Below, piece after piece: positions 24,944 through 34,331 of a DNA stretch of 64,000 nucleotides. Source of the stretch: CAJQQK01 sp963696075 (GTDB lineage Bacteria; Pseudomonadota; Alphaproteobacteria; Rhizobiales; Hyphomicrobiaceae); assembly GCA_963696075.1 (NCBI GenBank), contig CAVOJD010000006.1, positions 434,001 to 498,000 of the forward strand, given 5' to 3'. Numbering within the stretch: position 1 is the first letter of the stretch; each line of letters opens with the position of its first letter. Made by a program: the position numbers and the translations under genes. The notes below the pieces were generated by a model, which ran no database searches, was not told the DNA's origin, and saw only the letters and a program-made list of their open reading frames with translations.

Positions 24944-25468
24944 CTAGCCATCAAGGTGTGAACAATTCGCAAACGGCTGACCTGAACTGGCGCGCGTGAA
25001 GGCTCCGGTTCGCAGCTGCGCACATGGCCGAACAGCAGAAAATCAAGGTCCATATAGAGAGCCTATATATAGAGCGCAGCCTCCGAGCCTGATTCCAGGC
25101 CCGCCGCCGTCCGCGCGACCAGCCGTTCGCGCCCCGGGGGCGCAGGCGTTTTCTTTGAGGGCGCGAACGCCGTACCGCCGCCGACACCAGCAGCCCGCTG
25201 CCCCGAAAGTGGGGCGCCCTCCTTGTCGCCCCCGATGAGGTCGACGCGCTAAGACCGGTTTGACAAGACTATGGAATAAGCCTGACGCATGACCGGAGGT
25301 GGTGAAATATAATAATGAAACGAATAATTTACCGTAATAACTAGGCAGGTTAGGGTTTAGTTGTTTGGTAATATCTGGAGGGCATATTCGCTCTTGTCAG
25401 AGCCAAAACGGCCTGACGTCTCACAGACCAATAACGGTCTAATCTAGTCTAGAGTTGGGAGAGTTGTC
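24944..25468. other. Intergenic region upstream of the pilin gene
   Basis: This 525-base interval separates the minus-strand pilus genes from the plus-strand Flp pilin. No ORF is supported. The part nearest the pilin (about 25300-25440) is AT-rich compared with the rest of the window and must contain the strong pilin promoter; I could not assign -35 and -10 boxes with confidence. Confidence 0.4.
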
Positions 25469-25627
25469 ATGAAATTGTTCGCTCGCTTCGCAAAGTGTGA
25501 ATCTGGTGCTACCGCTATCGAATACGGCCTGATCGCTGCTCTGATCGGCGTTGCCATCATCACGGCTGTCACGAACACCGGTACGGCCATCCAGAACACG
25601 TTCAACACTGTTGAAGGTGCGCTCTAA
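25469..25627 (+). CDS. Flp/Fap-type major pilin
   Basis: A 52-residue prepilin: a basic 13-residue leader ending ESG, then ATAIEYGLIAALIGVAII, the Flp motif with Glu at +5 and Tyr at +6 after the cleavage site, and a short polar tail. It is the major subunit of the Flp (Tad) pilus used for surface attachment. It has its own strong terminator 57 bases after the stop, fitting a highly expressed monocistronic gene. Too short for many gene finders. Confidence 0.93.
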   Translation: MKLFARFAKCESGATAIEYGLIAALIGVAIITAVTNTGTAIQNTFNTVEGAL

Positions 25628-25683
25628 TCCTAATCGGATGAGCTAAGATCCTGGAGTTCCATCAGGAGCTTCAGGGTCGGCCC

Positions 25684-25727
25684 AAAAAAAGATCCGTTGA
25701 GCTGTCTGCTCAGCGGATCTTTTTTTT
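25684..25727 (+). terminator. Strong intrinsic terminator of the pilin gene
   Basis: An A-tract, the stem GATCCGTTGAGC / GCTCAGCGGATC with loop TGTCT, and a run of eight Ts form a textbook rho-independent terminator. The A and T tracts also pair, so it could work in both directions. Confidence 0.92.
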
Positions 25728-25904
25728 GTCGGGTTTTAGGGATTCATATTGTGTTATTTATTATGCTTAGAATTGTTAGGAGTTATTACGTTTCGTGGGT
25801 CTGTTAATAATTGTGAATATCGATCGGGATAATATCAGGGCTGTCAGGGAACGGTGAGCGGCAACATAAGCAGCCACCAGCGTCGGTAGGCAGGAGTGTC
25901 AGGT

Positions 25905-26066
25905 ATGTGGAGTCCAGTTGTTTCATTTTTGAAGGCCGACGACGGCGCGACATCGATCGAATATGCGCTTATCGCGGCGTTCATCGGCATCGTCATCGTG
26001 ACGGCCGTAACGAACATCGGTCTTGATCTTTCCAACGTCTTTAACGATGTGATCGCCGGTTTCTGA
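25905..26066 (+). CDS. Second Flp-type pilin
   Basis: A 53-residue prepilin, MWSPVVSFLKADDG then ATSIEYALIAAFIGIVIVTAV, with the Glu/Tyr pair after the cleavage glycine. It shares the hydrophobic core with the pilin at 25469 but has a different leader and tail, so it is a diverged paralog and perhaps a minor subunit. CAGGAG lies nine bases before the ATG. It has its own hairpin after the stop. Confidence 0.9.
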   Translation: MWSPVVSFLKADDGATSIEYALIAAFIGIVIVTAVTNIGLDLSNVFNDVIAGF

Positions 26067-26091
26067 GGACGGTAGGTCATGGTCGCAATGA

Positions 26092-26121
26092 AGAACGGGT
26101 GGCCGCGAGGCCACCCGTTCT
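26092..26121 (+). terminator. Terminator after second pilin
   Basis: AGAACGGGTGGCC and GGCCACCCGTTCT form a 13-bp stem with a GCGA tetraloop, followed by GCGTTTAG. It lies 26 bases past the pilin stop and separates it from cpaA. Confidence 0.8.
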
Positions 26122-26244
26122 GCGTTTAGCCCGCCTTTACGCAGTTCTGCTACGAATTGGCAAAGTCGCACCCGTCAAGGGTATCGGTAGCGAATATGCA
26201 GATGCAAGTACAACGAGAGCATCTGCGGTCGAGGTGGAGAAGTC

Positions 26245-26751
26245 ATGTCGTTGGAATATTCTCTGTTGCTCATCTTTCCTGGTCTGATGGCCTTTGCGGC
26301 CATGATGGACCTGTTCACGATGACGATCCCGAACCGCATTTCGATCATTCTTGTCGCCGCGTTTCTGGTCGCGGCGCCGCTCACCGGAATGGGCTGGGAG
26401 CAGTTCTTCATTCATCTTGGGACCGGTTTCGCAGTCCTCGCGCTCGGCATTCTGCTCTTCGCGTTTGGCCTGCTGGGTGGCGGCGACGCGAAGCTGCTGG
26501 CCGCAGCCTCCCTATGGCTCGGCTTCGACAATCTCCTCCAGTACGTGGTGATGGTCGCCATCATGGGCGGCCTCTTGTCCATCGTCCTGCTCGCCTATCG
26601 CGGGATCCTGCCGCCGCGCTGGCTCCTCGGCCAGGCCTGGGCCATGCGCCTTCACAATAAGAAGGAAGGGATCCCCTATGGCCTGGCGCTCGCCGGCGCA
26701 GCGCTCTGGGTTTTCCCGACAACAGGTTGGTACAACGCCGTCGCAGTCTGA
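26245..26751 (+). CDS. cpaA: Prepilin peptidase CpaA/TadV (A24 family)
   Basis: A 168-residue integral membrane aspartic protease. The two catalytic aspartates are in FAAMMDLFTMTIPNR (about residue 22) and GGGDAKLLAA (about residue 80). It lacks the N-methylation domain of PilD, as is usual for the Flp system. It should cleave the leaders of both Flp pilins and the two TadE-like pseudopilins in this locus. GAGGTGGAG precedes the ATG. The 288 bases after it contain no recognisable gene and lead to cpaB. Confidence 0.93.
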   Translation: MSLEYSLLLIFPGLMAFAAMMDLFTMTIPNRISIILVAAFLVAAPLTGMGWEQFFIHLGTGFAVLALGILLFAFGLLGGGDAKLLAAASLWLGFDNLLQYVVMVAIMGGLLSIVLLAYRGILPPRWLLGQAWAMRLHNKKEGIPYGLALAGAALWVFPTTGWYNAVAV

Positions 26752-27039
26752 GTGTCGGCGCTCGCAGAACAAAAAAGGTTTGCCACACAACACGTGCCTG
26801 GGTCCGGCGCCGCTGTGGAGCGCCACCGTCGCCGGTCACACGCGAAACCCATCTTTTCTGGGTCGGCAACACCGCCCGGCGTCATTAACGCTGTGTGACG
26901 GAATCCGTCTCGATACGCCGAAAAATTGAGGGCCCCGTCCCAAAAAAGATGTCCGATTAACTTCATTTTGAGGTTTGTCCGCCAATTTCACTCCTCAAGG
27001 ACGGATTGCGTCATCGGGATTGAAAGGACCAGTCGGCAC

Positions 27040-27834
27040 ATGAAACGCGCCCAGTTGCTCGGCATCGGTATCGCCGCGATTGCAGGTCTCGGAGCCTTCA
27101 TCGGCATGAAGACCCTTACGAACCGGCCACCCCCGAAGATTGTCCAGAAGGAAACCATCGATTCGACCGAGGTCCTCGTGGCGCAAACTGCGATCGGTCT
27201 CGGGACTTCTGCGACCGCCGCCATGTTCCGCTGGCAGGAATGGCCGCAAAAAGCGGTGACCCCGGCCTATATCACGCGCCGGAGCAGGCCAAACGCCGTT
27301 CGCGAACTCTCTGGTTCGATCGCCCGCTCTCCTATGATTGTCGGCGAGCCGATCACGGAAACCAAATTGATTTCGGCAGGCAAGGGCGGCGTTCTCGCAG
27401 CCATTCTGCCGGCCGGCATGCGCGCCATCTCGACCCGCATCACGGACCAGACCGCAGTCGGCAAGATGATCCTGCCGAATGACCGGGTTGACGTGATCCT
27501 CACGCAAAGGAAGCGCGACAGTTCCGGCAGCGAGCAGCATGTCTCTGACACGCTCTTCCGCAACATTCGCGTTCTCGCCATCGGCAACCAGCTCGAAGCG
27601 AAAGAAGATCAAAAGAACGCTGAGGGCAACGTCGCAACGCTCGAGCTGACATCTCAGCAATCCGAGTTGCTCGCCCTCTCCAACTCGATGGGTGAAATCT
27701 CGCTGGCTCTACGCTCGATCGCCGACCTGAGCGCTGACAAGGACCAGCAGGAAGTCTCCAAGAAGTCAGAGGAAGGCAGCTCTATCTCGGTTCTGCGCTA
27801 CGGAATCAAGCGCCGCGCTTACGGCGTTAACTAA
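27040..27834 (+). CDS. cpaB: Flp pilus assembly protein CpaB/RcpC
   Basis: A 264-residue periplasmic protein with an N-terminal signal anchor (LLGIGIAAIAGLGAFIGMK) and a SAF domain (residues about 45-110, TEVLVAQTAIGLGTS...RWQEWPQKAVTPAYI), followed by the RcpC region with NDRVDVILTQ and the NIRVLAIGNQLE strand. It is thought to link the secretin channel to the periplasm and may bind peptidoglycan or carbohydrate. ATG at 27040 follows GAAAGGA; the longer frame to 26926 lacks a start. First gene of the cpaBCDEF-tadBC run. Confidence 0.92.
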   Translation: MKRAQLLGIGIAAIAGLGAFIGMKTLTNRPPPKIVQKETIDSTEVLVAQTAIGLGTSATAAMFRWQEWPQKAVTPAYITRRSRPNAVRELSGSIARSPMIVGEPITETKLISAGKGGVLAAILPAGMRAISTRITDQTAVGKMILPNDRVDVILTQRKRDSSGSEQHVSDTLFRNIRVLAIGNQLEAKEDQKNAEGNVATLELTSQQSELLALSNSMGEISLALRSIADLSADKDQQEVSKKSEEGSSISVLRYGIKRRAYGVN

Positions 27835-27956
27835 CCATCCACCCTCTGTCCGTAACGTCGGAGGGGAAGTTTTCATCGAGTCGTTTTTTAGTGTCCGTGT
27901 GCGTCTGCGTTCGAGTTTCTCTTCCATTTCGGTAGCTCGTCAAAAGGCTGACACCC

Positions 27957-29507
27957 ATGCGATACACATCAAGAAAGGTGGTTTGCGCCGTGCTGGCCTC
28001 CGCGGCCACCTTCGCAATGACCTGCGCCCTCCCGGGCCCCTCAAGCGACGCCCAGGCCGGCAGTACTCCACGTGACGGCGCACCGGTCGCAGCGACGTCC
28101 CATCGCTCGGTGATCTCCATTCGCGACAGCCGTGAGCTGCCGATGACGAAGGGCGTCACCGTTGGCATCAACAAGTCGCTGCTCATCGAGCTGCCGCGCC
28201 AATTGCGTGACGTGGTCGTCTCCGACCCCGCCATTCTCGACGCCGTCGTCCAATCGTCGAACCGCGCCTACCTGATCGGCAAGAAATACGGTCAGGCCAA
28301 CGCGTTCTTTTTCGATGAGCACGGCGAGCGCATTCTCACACTGGAAATCCAGATCGACCGCGACACCGCCGGGCTCGACGCTCTTTTCCATCGCCTGATC
28401 CCGGGTTCGAACATCCGCACCGAGGTCATCAACGACACGTTGATCCTCACCGGCAGTGTCCGCAACCCATCGGATTCTTCGAAGGCCGTTGAACTCGCCC
28501 GGCGCTTCGCCGTGACGATCGACCCGAAAGCCAACGTGACCGGCGAACAGAAGGTCGTGAACATGCTGGCCGTCGAAGGCGAAGAGCAGGTCCAGCTCCG
28601 CGTCAAGATCGCGGAAGTTGAGCGCACCGCCTTGAAGCAGTTCGGCATCAACGTCGGCGCCATGATCAACAAGGGCAACTTCACCACGACCGTGCTCTCC
28701 GACAACGCCCTGCCGGTGACCACGGCGGCCGGTCTCGGCGGCCTGCCCTTTGCAGGTGTTGCAGGTGGCGCGCTCTCGCTGTTCTCGAACTCCAACCCAT
28801 TCCAGAACTCCGGCTTGACGAACAGTTGGAACGTCGGCGGGTCAGAGATCTCTCATGCTTTGAGAGCTCTGGAGCGTAACGGCCTCCTGCGCACGATTGC
28901 TGAGCCGAACCTGACGGCGGTCTCCGGTGAGACGGCAAAGTTTCTGGCCGGTGGTGAGTTCCCGATCCCGGTCGCCGAAGACAACAACTCACTGACGGTC
29001 GAGTTCAAGGAGTTCGGTGTCGGTCTCGCCTTCACGCCGATCGTCATGTCGGAAGGCCGCATCTCGCTCAAGATCGAGACGGAAGTCTCCGAGCTCTCGA
29101 ACGAAGGTGCCGTCAGCCTCGCCAACATCACGATCCCGGCTCTGAAGAAGCGCCAGGCAAAGTCGACAGTCGAACTGCCCTCTGGTGGCTCGATCGCGCT
29201 CGCTGGCCTGATGTCCCAGAACACCCGCCAGAACCTCGATGGGTTCCCGGGACTGAAAGACCTGCCGGTTCTCGGAGCACTCTTCCGCAGCCGTGACTTC
29301 CTCAAGGAAGAAACCGAGCTGGTCGTGATCGTGACCCCCTACCTGGTCCGTCCCGTCGCCCAGAAGCAGCTTGCCCGTCCCGACGACGGCCTTGCCCCGG
29401 CGTCTGACAGGGCAGCCAACTTCCTGGGTCACCTCAACCGCATCTATGGCCGCGGCCACAACGTGTCCGCCGGCTCCACCAAAGACATCGGCTTCATTGT
29501 CGAGTGA
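27957..29507 (+). CDS. cpaC: Flp pilus secretin CpaC/RcpA
   Basis: A 516-residue outer-membrane secretin. Signal peptide at residues 1-35; pilus N domain about 60-140 (SLLIELPRQLRDVVVSDPAIL...); a BON-like segment about 145-200 (TLILTGSVRNP); secretin core from about 215 to 475 with VQLRVKIAEVERTALKQFG, GLLRTIAEPNLTAVSGETAKFLAGGE and the closing LPVLGALFRSRDF. It forms the pore through which the Flp pilus passes. Complete length. Separated from cpaB by 122 bases and from cpaD by 23. Confidence 0.94.
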   Translation: MRYTSRKVVCAVLASAATFAMTCALPGPSSDAQAGSTPRDGAPVAATSHRSVISIRDSRELPMTKGVTVGINKSLLIELPRQLRDVVVSDPAILDAVVQSSNRAYLIGKKYGQANAFFFDEHGERILTLEIQIDRDTAGLDALFHRLIPGSNIRTEVINDTLILTGSVRNPSDSSKAVELARRFAVTIDPKANVTGEQKVVNMLAVEGEEQVQLRVKIAEVERTALKQFGINVGAMINKGNFTTTVLSDNALPVTTAAGLGGLPFAGVAGGALSLFSNSNPFQNSGLTNSWNVGGSEISHALRALERNGLLRTIAEPNLTAVSGETAKFLAGGEFPIPVAEDNNSLTVEFKEFGVGLAFTPIVMSEGRISLKIETEVSELSNEGAVSLANITIPALKKRQAKSTVELPSGGSIALAGLMSQNTRQNLDGFPGLKDLPVLGALFRSRDFLKEETELVVIVTPYLVRPVAQKQLARPDDGLAPASDRAANFLGHLNRIYGRGHNVSAGSTKDIGFIVE

Positions 29508-29530
29508 TGCCCAGGGCTGGAGAAAGATCA

Positions 29531-30277
29531 ATGACGAGTTTGATGAACCAACCGGCCTTGGAGCGTTCAGCTGAACGCACGGGCCTCCGCAGAACGGCTT
29601 CCCGTCTCGCTCTCGTGGCGTTGGCAGCCGCCGCCCTTGGCGCCTGCCGCGCCGATCACGCCGGGCCTCAGGTTGCAGGCTGGTCGCTCATCGACCCCGC
29701 CGAACGCCACCCGATCCTGGTCTCGGAGCAGCCGGTTTCCATAACGCTGCCCGTGCATCGCGGCTCGTATGGCCTCTCCAACACCTCACGCAGAAGCGTT
29801 GCTCAGTTCCTGCACAGATACCGCACGATCGACAGTGGCAACTCACGCCTCGTGATCTCGGCCCCGAGCGGCCGTTCCAACGAGGTTGCCGCGATGCAGA
29901 TTGTCGGCGAAGTGCGCGAAATGATCTCGGAGGCAGGCTTCCCGTCCAACGTCGTTCGCGTTGAGCCGAACCCGGGGGCTAGCAGTGTACGGCTGTCGTA
30001 TCTGCGGGTCGTTGCAAAGGGACCGGAGTGCGGCATGTGGCCCGAGCACCTCGAACGCCAGCCGGATAACCTGAACTACGCCAATTTCGGGTGCGCCACG
30101 CAGCGCAACTTCGCCGCCATGGTCGCAAACCCAGCCGACTTGGTTGGCCCGCGCACCCAGACGCCGCGTCCCGCTGATCGTCGCGACTTCCAGTGGGGTC
30201 GCTACACCCAGGGTGAGCAGACCGGCGCCAAAAAGAGTACCGAGGAAAAGATCGATACTCAGAACTCGTCCGAATAA
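29531..30277 (+). CDS. cpaD: Flp pilus assembly lipoprotein CpaD
   Basis: A 248-residue lipoprotein; the lipobox is LGAC near residue 38 (LVALAAAALGAC). The mature part has the CpaD pattern: ITLPVHRGSYGLSNTSRRSVAQFLHRYR, a peptidoglycan-proximal domain with SRLVISAPSGRSNE, then CGMWPEHLERQPDNLNYANFGCATQRNFAAMVANPADLVGPR, the conserved C-terminal block. It helps the secretin reach or stay in the outer membrane. The ATG at 29531, eight bases after GGAG, is preferred to one at 29504 that overlaps the cpaC stop. Confidence 0.92.
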   Translation: MTSLMNQPALERSAERTGLRRTASRLALVALAAAALGACRADHAGPQVAGWSLIDPAERHPILVSEQPVSITLPVHRGSYGLSNTSRRSVAQFLHRYRTIDSGNSRLVISAPSGRSNEVAAMQIVGEVREMISEAGFPSNVVRVEPNPGASSVRLSYLRVVAKGPECGMWPEHLERQPDNLNYANFGCATQRNFAAMVANPADLVGPRTQTPRPADRRDFQWGRYTQGEQTGAKKSTEEKIDTQNSSE

Positions 30278-30300
30278 CGTCTTTGTCCGGAGATACGACT

Positions 30301-31707
30301 ATGTCTGATCAGAACCGTTACGACGATGAAGTCGTAGAGAAGGATCCCGCCCTGGAAGCCGAGGGCGCTTACGAAGCGGAATACGACGAAGATGCCGTCT
30401 ATGAGGACGAGTATGAAACCGAAGGTGGCGATGTCGCCATCTTCGACGACGGCATGGACGAGAAGCAGTTTGCCGAGGCAGCCGCCCAGGTGCGCCCGGT
30501 GCCCCGCATCTCGATCCAGTGCTTCTGCGAACTGCCCGACACGGCCGAGACCATCCAGGTTGCCGCCGAGGATCGTCGCCTGACCAAGGCGCACGTCTCG
30601 GTCCACATGGGCGGCGCTGAGGCAGCCGTCGCGCACTATCAGGAAAGCCCCACGCCGAACCTGATCGTGATCGAATCGGGCCTGTCGCGCGATGAGATGC
30701 TCTACGAACTCGATGCGCTCGCGGAATGCTGTGACGCCGGCACGAAAGTTCTGGTTATCGGCCGCGTCAACGACGTCCTGCTCTATCGCGAGCTGCTCCG
30801 CCGCGGCGTCAGCGAATACCTCGTCGCCCCCCTCAGCCCGCTCCAGCTCATGGACGCGATTTCAGGGCTCTACAACGATCCTGAATCCGATCCTGTCGGC
30901 AACACGATTGCCTTTATCGGCGCCAAGGGCGGCGTTGGTTCATCGACGATCTGCCACAACGTCGCGTGGACGATGTCTGAGATGATGCGAACCGATGTCG
31001 TCATCGCCGACCTCGATCTCGCCTTCGGCACCACCGGCCTCGATTTCAACCAGGATCCCGTCCAGGGCATCGCGGAAGCTCTGCAGTCGCCGGAACGTCT
31101 CGATGATCAACTCCTCGATCGCCTGCTGACAAAGTGCACGGACCACCTGAGCATTTTCGCAGCCCCAGTCGTGCTCGACCGGGACTACGATATCTCGCCG
31201 GATGGCTGCGACATGGTCATCGACGTCGTGCGCCAGAACGTGCCCTACGTCGTCGTCGACCTGCCGAACGCTTGGTCCGACTGGTCAAAGCGCATCCTCA
31301 CGCAGGCCGATGAGGTCGTCATCACGGCCGCGCCGGACCTTGCCAACCTGCGCAACGCCAAGAACATCGTCGACCTGCTCAAGACCGCGCGCTCCAACGA
31401 CGGTCCCCCGCACCTGATCATCAATACCGCGAACATGCCCAAGCGTCCCGAGATCGGGGTCAAGGAGTTCTGCCAAAGCCTCGACATCGATGCGAGCGTC
31501 ATCATCGAATTCGATGCCGAGAACTTCGGCCAGGCCGCCAACAACGGCCAGATGATCGAAGAACTCAACAAGAAGGCGAAAGTCGTTTCCGCCTTCCATT
31601 CCCTCGCGGCAACGCTGATGCATCGCAAGGAAGCCGTCGTTGCGGCGCCAAAGAAGAAGGCCTCCGGCCTGGCGCCGTTCCTCAAGAAGCTGAAGCTGGG
31701 CAAGTAA
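30301..31707 (+). CDS. cpaE: Pilus assembly ATPase CpaE/TadZ (ParA/MinD-like)
   Basis: A 468-residue protein. Residues 1-65 are very acidic and low in complexity; residues about 75-195 resemble a response-regulator receiver without an obvious phosphorylation site; from about 200 comes a MinD/ParA ATPase with deviant Walker A KGGVGSST, the DLDLAFGTTGLDF switch and VVVDLPNAWSDW. TadZ proteins place the pilus machine at the cell pole. Start at 30301 follows CCGGAG. Eleven bases separate it from cpaF. Confidence 0.93.
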   Translation: MSDQNRYDDEVVEKDPALEAEGAYEAEYDEDAVYEDEYETEGGDVAIFDDGMDEKQFAEAAAQVRPVPRISIQCFCELPDTAETIQVAAEDRRLTKAHVSVHMGGAEAAVAHYQESPTPNLIVIESGLSRDEMLYELDALAECCDAGTKVLVIGRVNDVLLYRELLRRGVSEYLVAPLSPLQLMDAISGLYNDPESDPVGNTIAFIGAKGGVGSSTICHNVAWTMSEMMRTDVVIADLDLAFGTTGLDFNQDPVQGIAEALQSPERLDDQLLDRLLTKCTDHLSIFAAPVVLDRDYDISPDGCDMVIDVVRQNVPYVVVDLPNAWSDWSKRILTQADEVVITAAPDLANLRNAKNIVDLLKTARSNDGPPHLIINTANMPKRPEIGVKEFCQSLDIDASVIIEFDAENFGQAANNGQMIEELNKKAKVVSAFHSLAATLMHRKEAVVAAPKKKASGLAPFLKKLKLGK

Positions 31708-31717
31708 GGAGACCGCG

Positions 31718-33226
31718 ATGTTCGGAAGACGTTCGGGCGAACAAGGCGCGCAACCGCGCAGCCCTGCCCAGAAGCCTGCCGCGCCAAAGCAGCCCGCAGC
31801 GGTAACCGAAAGGCGTCCGGCTCAATCGCGCCCGGAGGCGGCGTCCGCGCCGGAACCGGCGCGCGAAGCACCACCGACCGGCGAACCGTGAAGATATCGT
31901 GCCGACCAAAGGTCGCTCTGAAGACTACTATGACGTAAAGACGACCGTCTTCAACGCTCTGATCGACACGATCGACCTCACCCAGCTCGCCAAGCTCGAT
32001 CCCGCGGCGGCGCGTGAGGAGATCCGCGACATCGTCAGCGAGATCATCCAGATCAAGAACGTCGTGATGTCGATCGCCGAGCAGGAAGAACTGCTCGAAG
32101 ACATCTGTAACGACGTCCTTGGCTATGGTCCGCTCGAACCGCTCCTGGCGCGCGACGACATCGCCGACATCATGGTCAACGGCGCCGAGCGCACCTTCAT
32201 CGAAGTCGACGGCAAGGTCGAACTTTCAGCGATCCGGTTTGCCGACAATTCCCAGCTCATGAACATCTGCCAGCGGATCGTGAGCCAGGTCGGCCGCCGC
32301 GTCGATGAATCGAGCCCGATCTGCGACGCCCGTCTCCCTGACGGCTCACGTGTCAACGTGATCGCCCCGCCGCTCGCCATCGACGGCCCCTCGCTCACCA
32401 TTCGTAAGTTTAAGAAGGACCGCCTGCCGCCTCGAACAGCTCGCCAAGTTCGGTTCGATCTCGCCGGCCGGCAAGACGCATCCTCGAGATCATCGGCCGT
32501 GTCCGCTGCAACGTCATCGTCTCGGGCGGTACGGGTTCCGGTAAGACGACGCTCCTGAACTGTCTTTCCGGTACGATCGACATGGACGAGCGCATCATCA
32601 CCTGCGAGGACTCCGCCGAACTCCAGCTCCAGCAGCCGCACGTCGTCCGCCTTGAAACGCGCCCGCCCAACCTTGAGGGCGAAGGCCAGATCACGATGCG
32701 TGACCTCGTCAAGAACTGTCTGCGTATGCGCCCTGAACGCATCATCGTCGGCGAGGTCCGCGGCCCGGAGGCCTTCGACCTTCTGCAGGCAATGAACACC
32801 GGCCACGACGGCTCGATGGGAACGCTCCACGCCAACAGCCCGCGCGAGGCCATCTCCCGTATGGAATCGATGATCATGATGGGCGGCTTCACGCTCCCCA
32901 CCAAGACGATCCGCGAGATGATCACCGGCTCCGTCGACATCATCGTCCAGGCCGCCCGCCTTCGCGACGGCTCGCGCAAGATCACCCACATCACCGAGGT
33001 GGTCGGCATGGAAGAAGAGGTCGTCACGCTGCAAAACCTCATGGTCTACGAGATCCTCGGCGAAGACGAGAAGACCGGCAAGATCATCGGCCGCCATCGA
33101 TCCACGGGTATCTCGCGCCCGCGCTTCTGGGAACGTGCCGAATACTACGGTGAGAGCCACGCCCTGGCCGAGGCCCTGGCCTCCTCTGAAGTCAAGGACG
33201 ACGACGGCTCGGTCATGGGAGATTGA
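31718..33226 (+). pseudogene. cpaF: Flp pilus motor ATPase CpaF/TadA, with three apparent frameshifts
   Basis: The gene begins at 31718 (MFGRRSGEQGAQPRS, a proline/alanine-rich CpaF N-terminus, after AAGGAG) but three reading frames are needed. Segment 2 (about 31880 to 32425) has RSEDYYDVKTTVFNALIDTIDL and the N-terminal domain through LTIRKFKKDRL. Around 32430 one extra base occurs before LEQLAKFGSISPAG, and around 32480 another before ILEIIGRVRCN. The Walker A GGTGSGKTT, the Walker B region IIVGEVRGPEAFD and the rest are intact to 33226. It powers pilus extension. Everything else in the locus is intact, so sequencing error is plausible. Confidence 0.85.
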
Positions 33227-34227
33227 TGATGATTAGTCCGGAGTTGATTCAGCTTGGCGCGATGGTGGGTGCGGCGATTGCCGCAGCCGCACTCGCCTTT
33301 ACGGTCGCATACCCCTATGTCAGCGGTGACGTTGCGACCGAAAAGCGCGTCAAGGGCGTTACCGAGAGCCGTGGCAGCCGCACGAAGCGCATCGTTCAGG
33401 TCGAGGAGGCAAACAGCCGCAAGCAGGCCGTTGCCGACACGCTGAAGGAGATCGAGCAGCGCACGGCGAAATCGAAAAAGCAGTCGCTTCGCATCAAGCT
33501 GCTCCGTGCTGGCCTCGACATCTCCACCAACATGTTCTGGGCCGCGAGTGCTGTTGCAGGCGTCGTTTTCGCCGTGACAGGCTACTTGCTTGCGCCCACG
33601 CTGCCGGTTGTGGCCTATGCAGCGTTCGGTTTTATTGGGGCCTTTGGTCTGCCGCGCTGGGTCATCGGCTTTCTCACCAAGCGCCGCCAGAACTCGTTCG
33701 TTGCCGGTTTCGCCGATGCAATCGACGTCATCGTGCGCGGCGTCAAGTCGGGTCTCCCACTCAACGAGTGTCTCGGCATCATTGCCCGCGAGAGCAGAGA
33801 ACCGTTGCGCTCTGAGTTTCAGGAAGTCGTCGACCAACAGCGTGTCGGCGTCCCTCTGGCCGAAGCCCTCGATCGTCTCATGGGCCGCATGCCGCTTCCC
33901 GAAGTACGCTTCTTCGCGATCGTGATCGCGATCCAGCAACAGGCCGGCGGTAACTTGTCGGAAGCTCTTGGCAACCTTTCCGGTGTGCTTCGTGCGCGCA
34001 AACAGATGGCCGCCAAGGTTCAGGCACTGTCTGCCGAAGCCAAGGCCTCCGCCCTCGTGCTCGGCAGTCTTCCGTTCGCCGTGATGGGTATGGTCTACCT
34101 GTCGACGCCGGCCTACATCGCGATCCTCTTCAACGAGAAACTCGGCCAGTTCATGCTCTTTGGCGCCGCCATCTGGATGAGCTGTGGGATCTTCGTCATG
34201 AAGAAGATGATCGCGTTCAAGTACTAG
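33226..34227 (+). CDS. tadB: Flp pilus inner-membrane platform protein TadB
   Basis: A 333-residue type II secretion F-domain protein. Helices are near residues 10-30, 105-145 and 290-330; the cytoplasmic F domain (about 165-290) contains ADAIDVIVRGVKSGLPLNECLGIIARE and LPEVRFFAIVIAIQQQAGGNLSEALGNL. With TadC it forms the membrane platform on which the CpaF motor acts. Starts at 33226 (overlapping the cpaF stop as TGATG) or 33229, which is better spaced from GGGAG. Confidence 0.93.
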   Translation: MMISPELIQLGAMVGAAIAAAALAFTVAYPYVSGDVATEKRVKGVTESRGSRTKRIVQVEEANSRKQAVADTLKEIEQRTAKSKKQSLRIKLLRAGLDISTNMFWAASAVAGVVFAVTGYLLAPTLPVVAYAAFGFIGAFGLPRWVIGFLTKRRQNSFVAGFADAIDVIVRGVKSGLPLNECLGIIARESREPLRSEFQEVVDQQRVGVPLAEALDRLMGRMPLPEVRFFAIVIAIQQQAGGNLSEALGNLSGVLRARKQMAAKVQALSAEAKASALVLGSLPFAVMGMVYLSTPAYIAILFNEKLGQFMLFGAAIWMSCGIFVMKKMIAFKY

Positions 34228-34244
34228 TCGTCGCCTGTTCATGT

Positions 34245-34265
34245 GCGCCAGCCGACGGCTGGCGC
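34245..34265. other. Intercistronic hairpin between tadB and tadC
   Basis: GCGCCAGCCG and CGGCTGGCGC, with one base between, form a perfect 10-bp inverted repeat 18 bases past the tadB stop. There is no T-run, so it may stabilise mRNA ends or attenuate rather than terminate. Confidence 0.55.
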
Positions 34266-34331
34266 CACAACGAGATTTGCAACACGAAGCGTCCGGCTTT
34301 GGACGCACTTTGAGGACTGGCAGGTGCTGTC

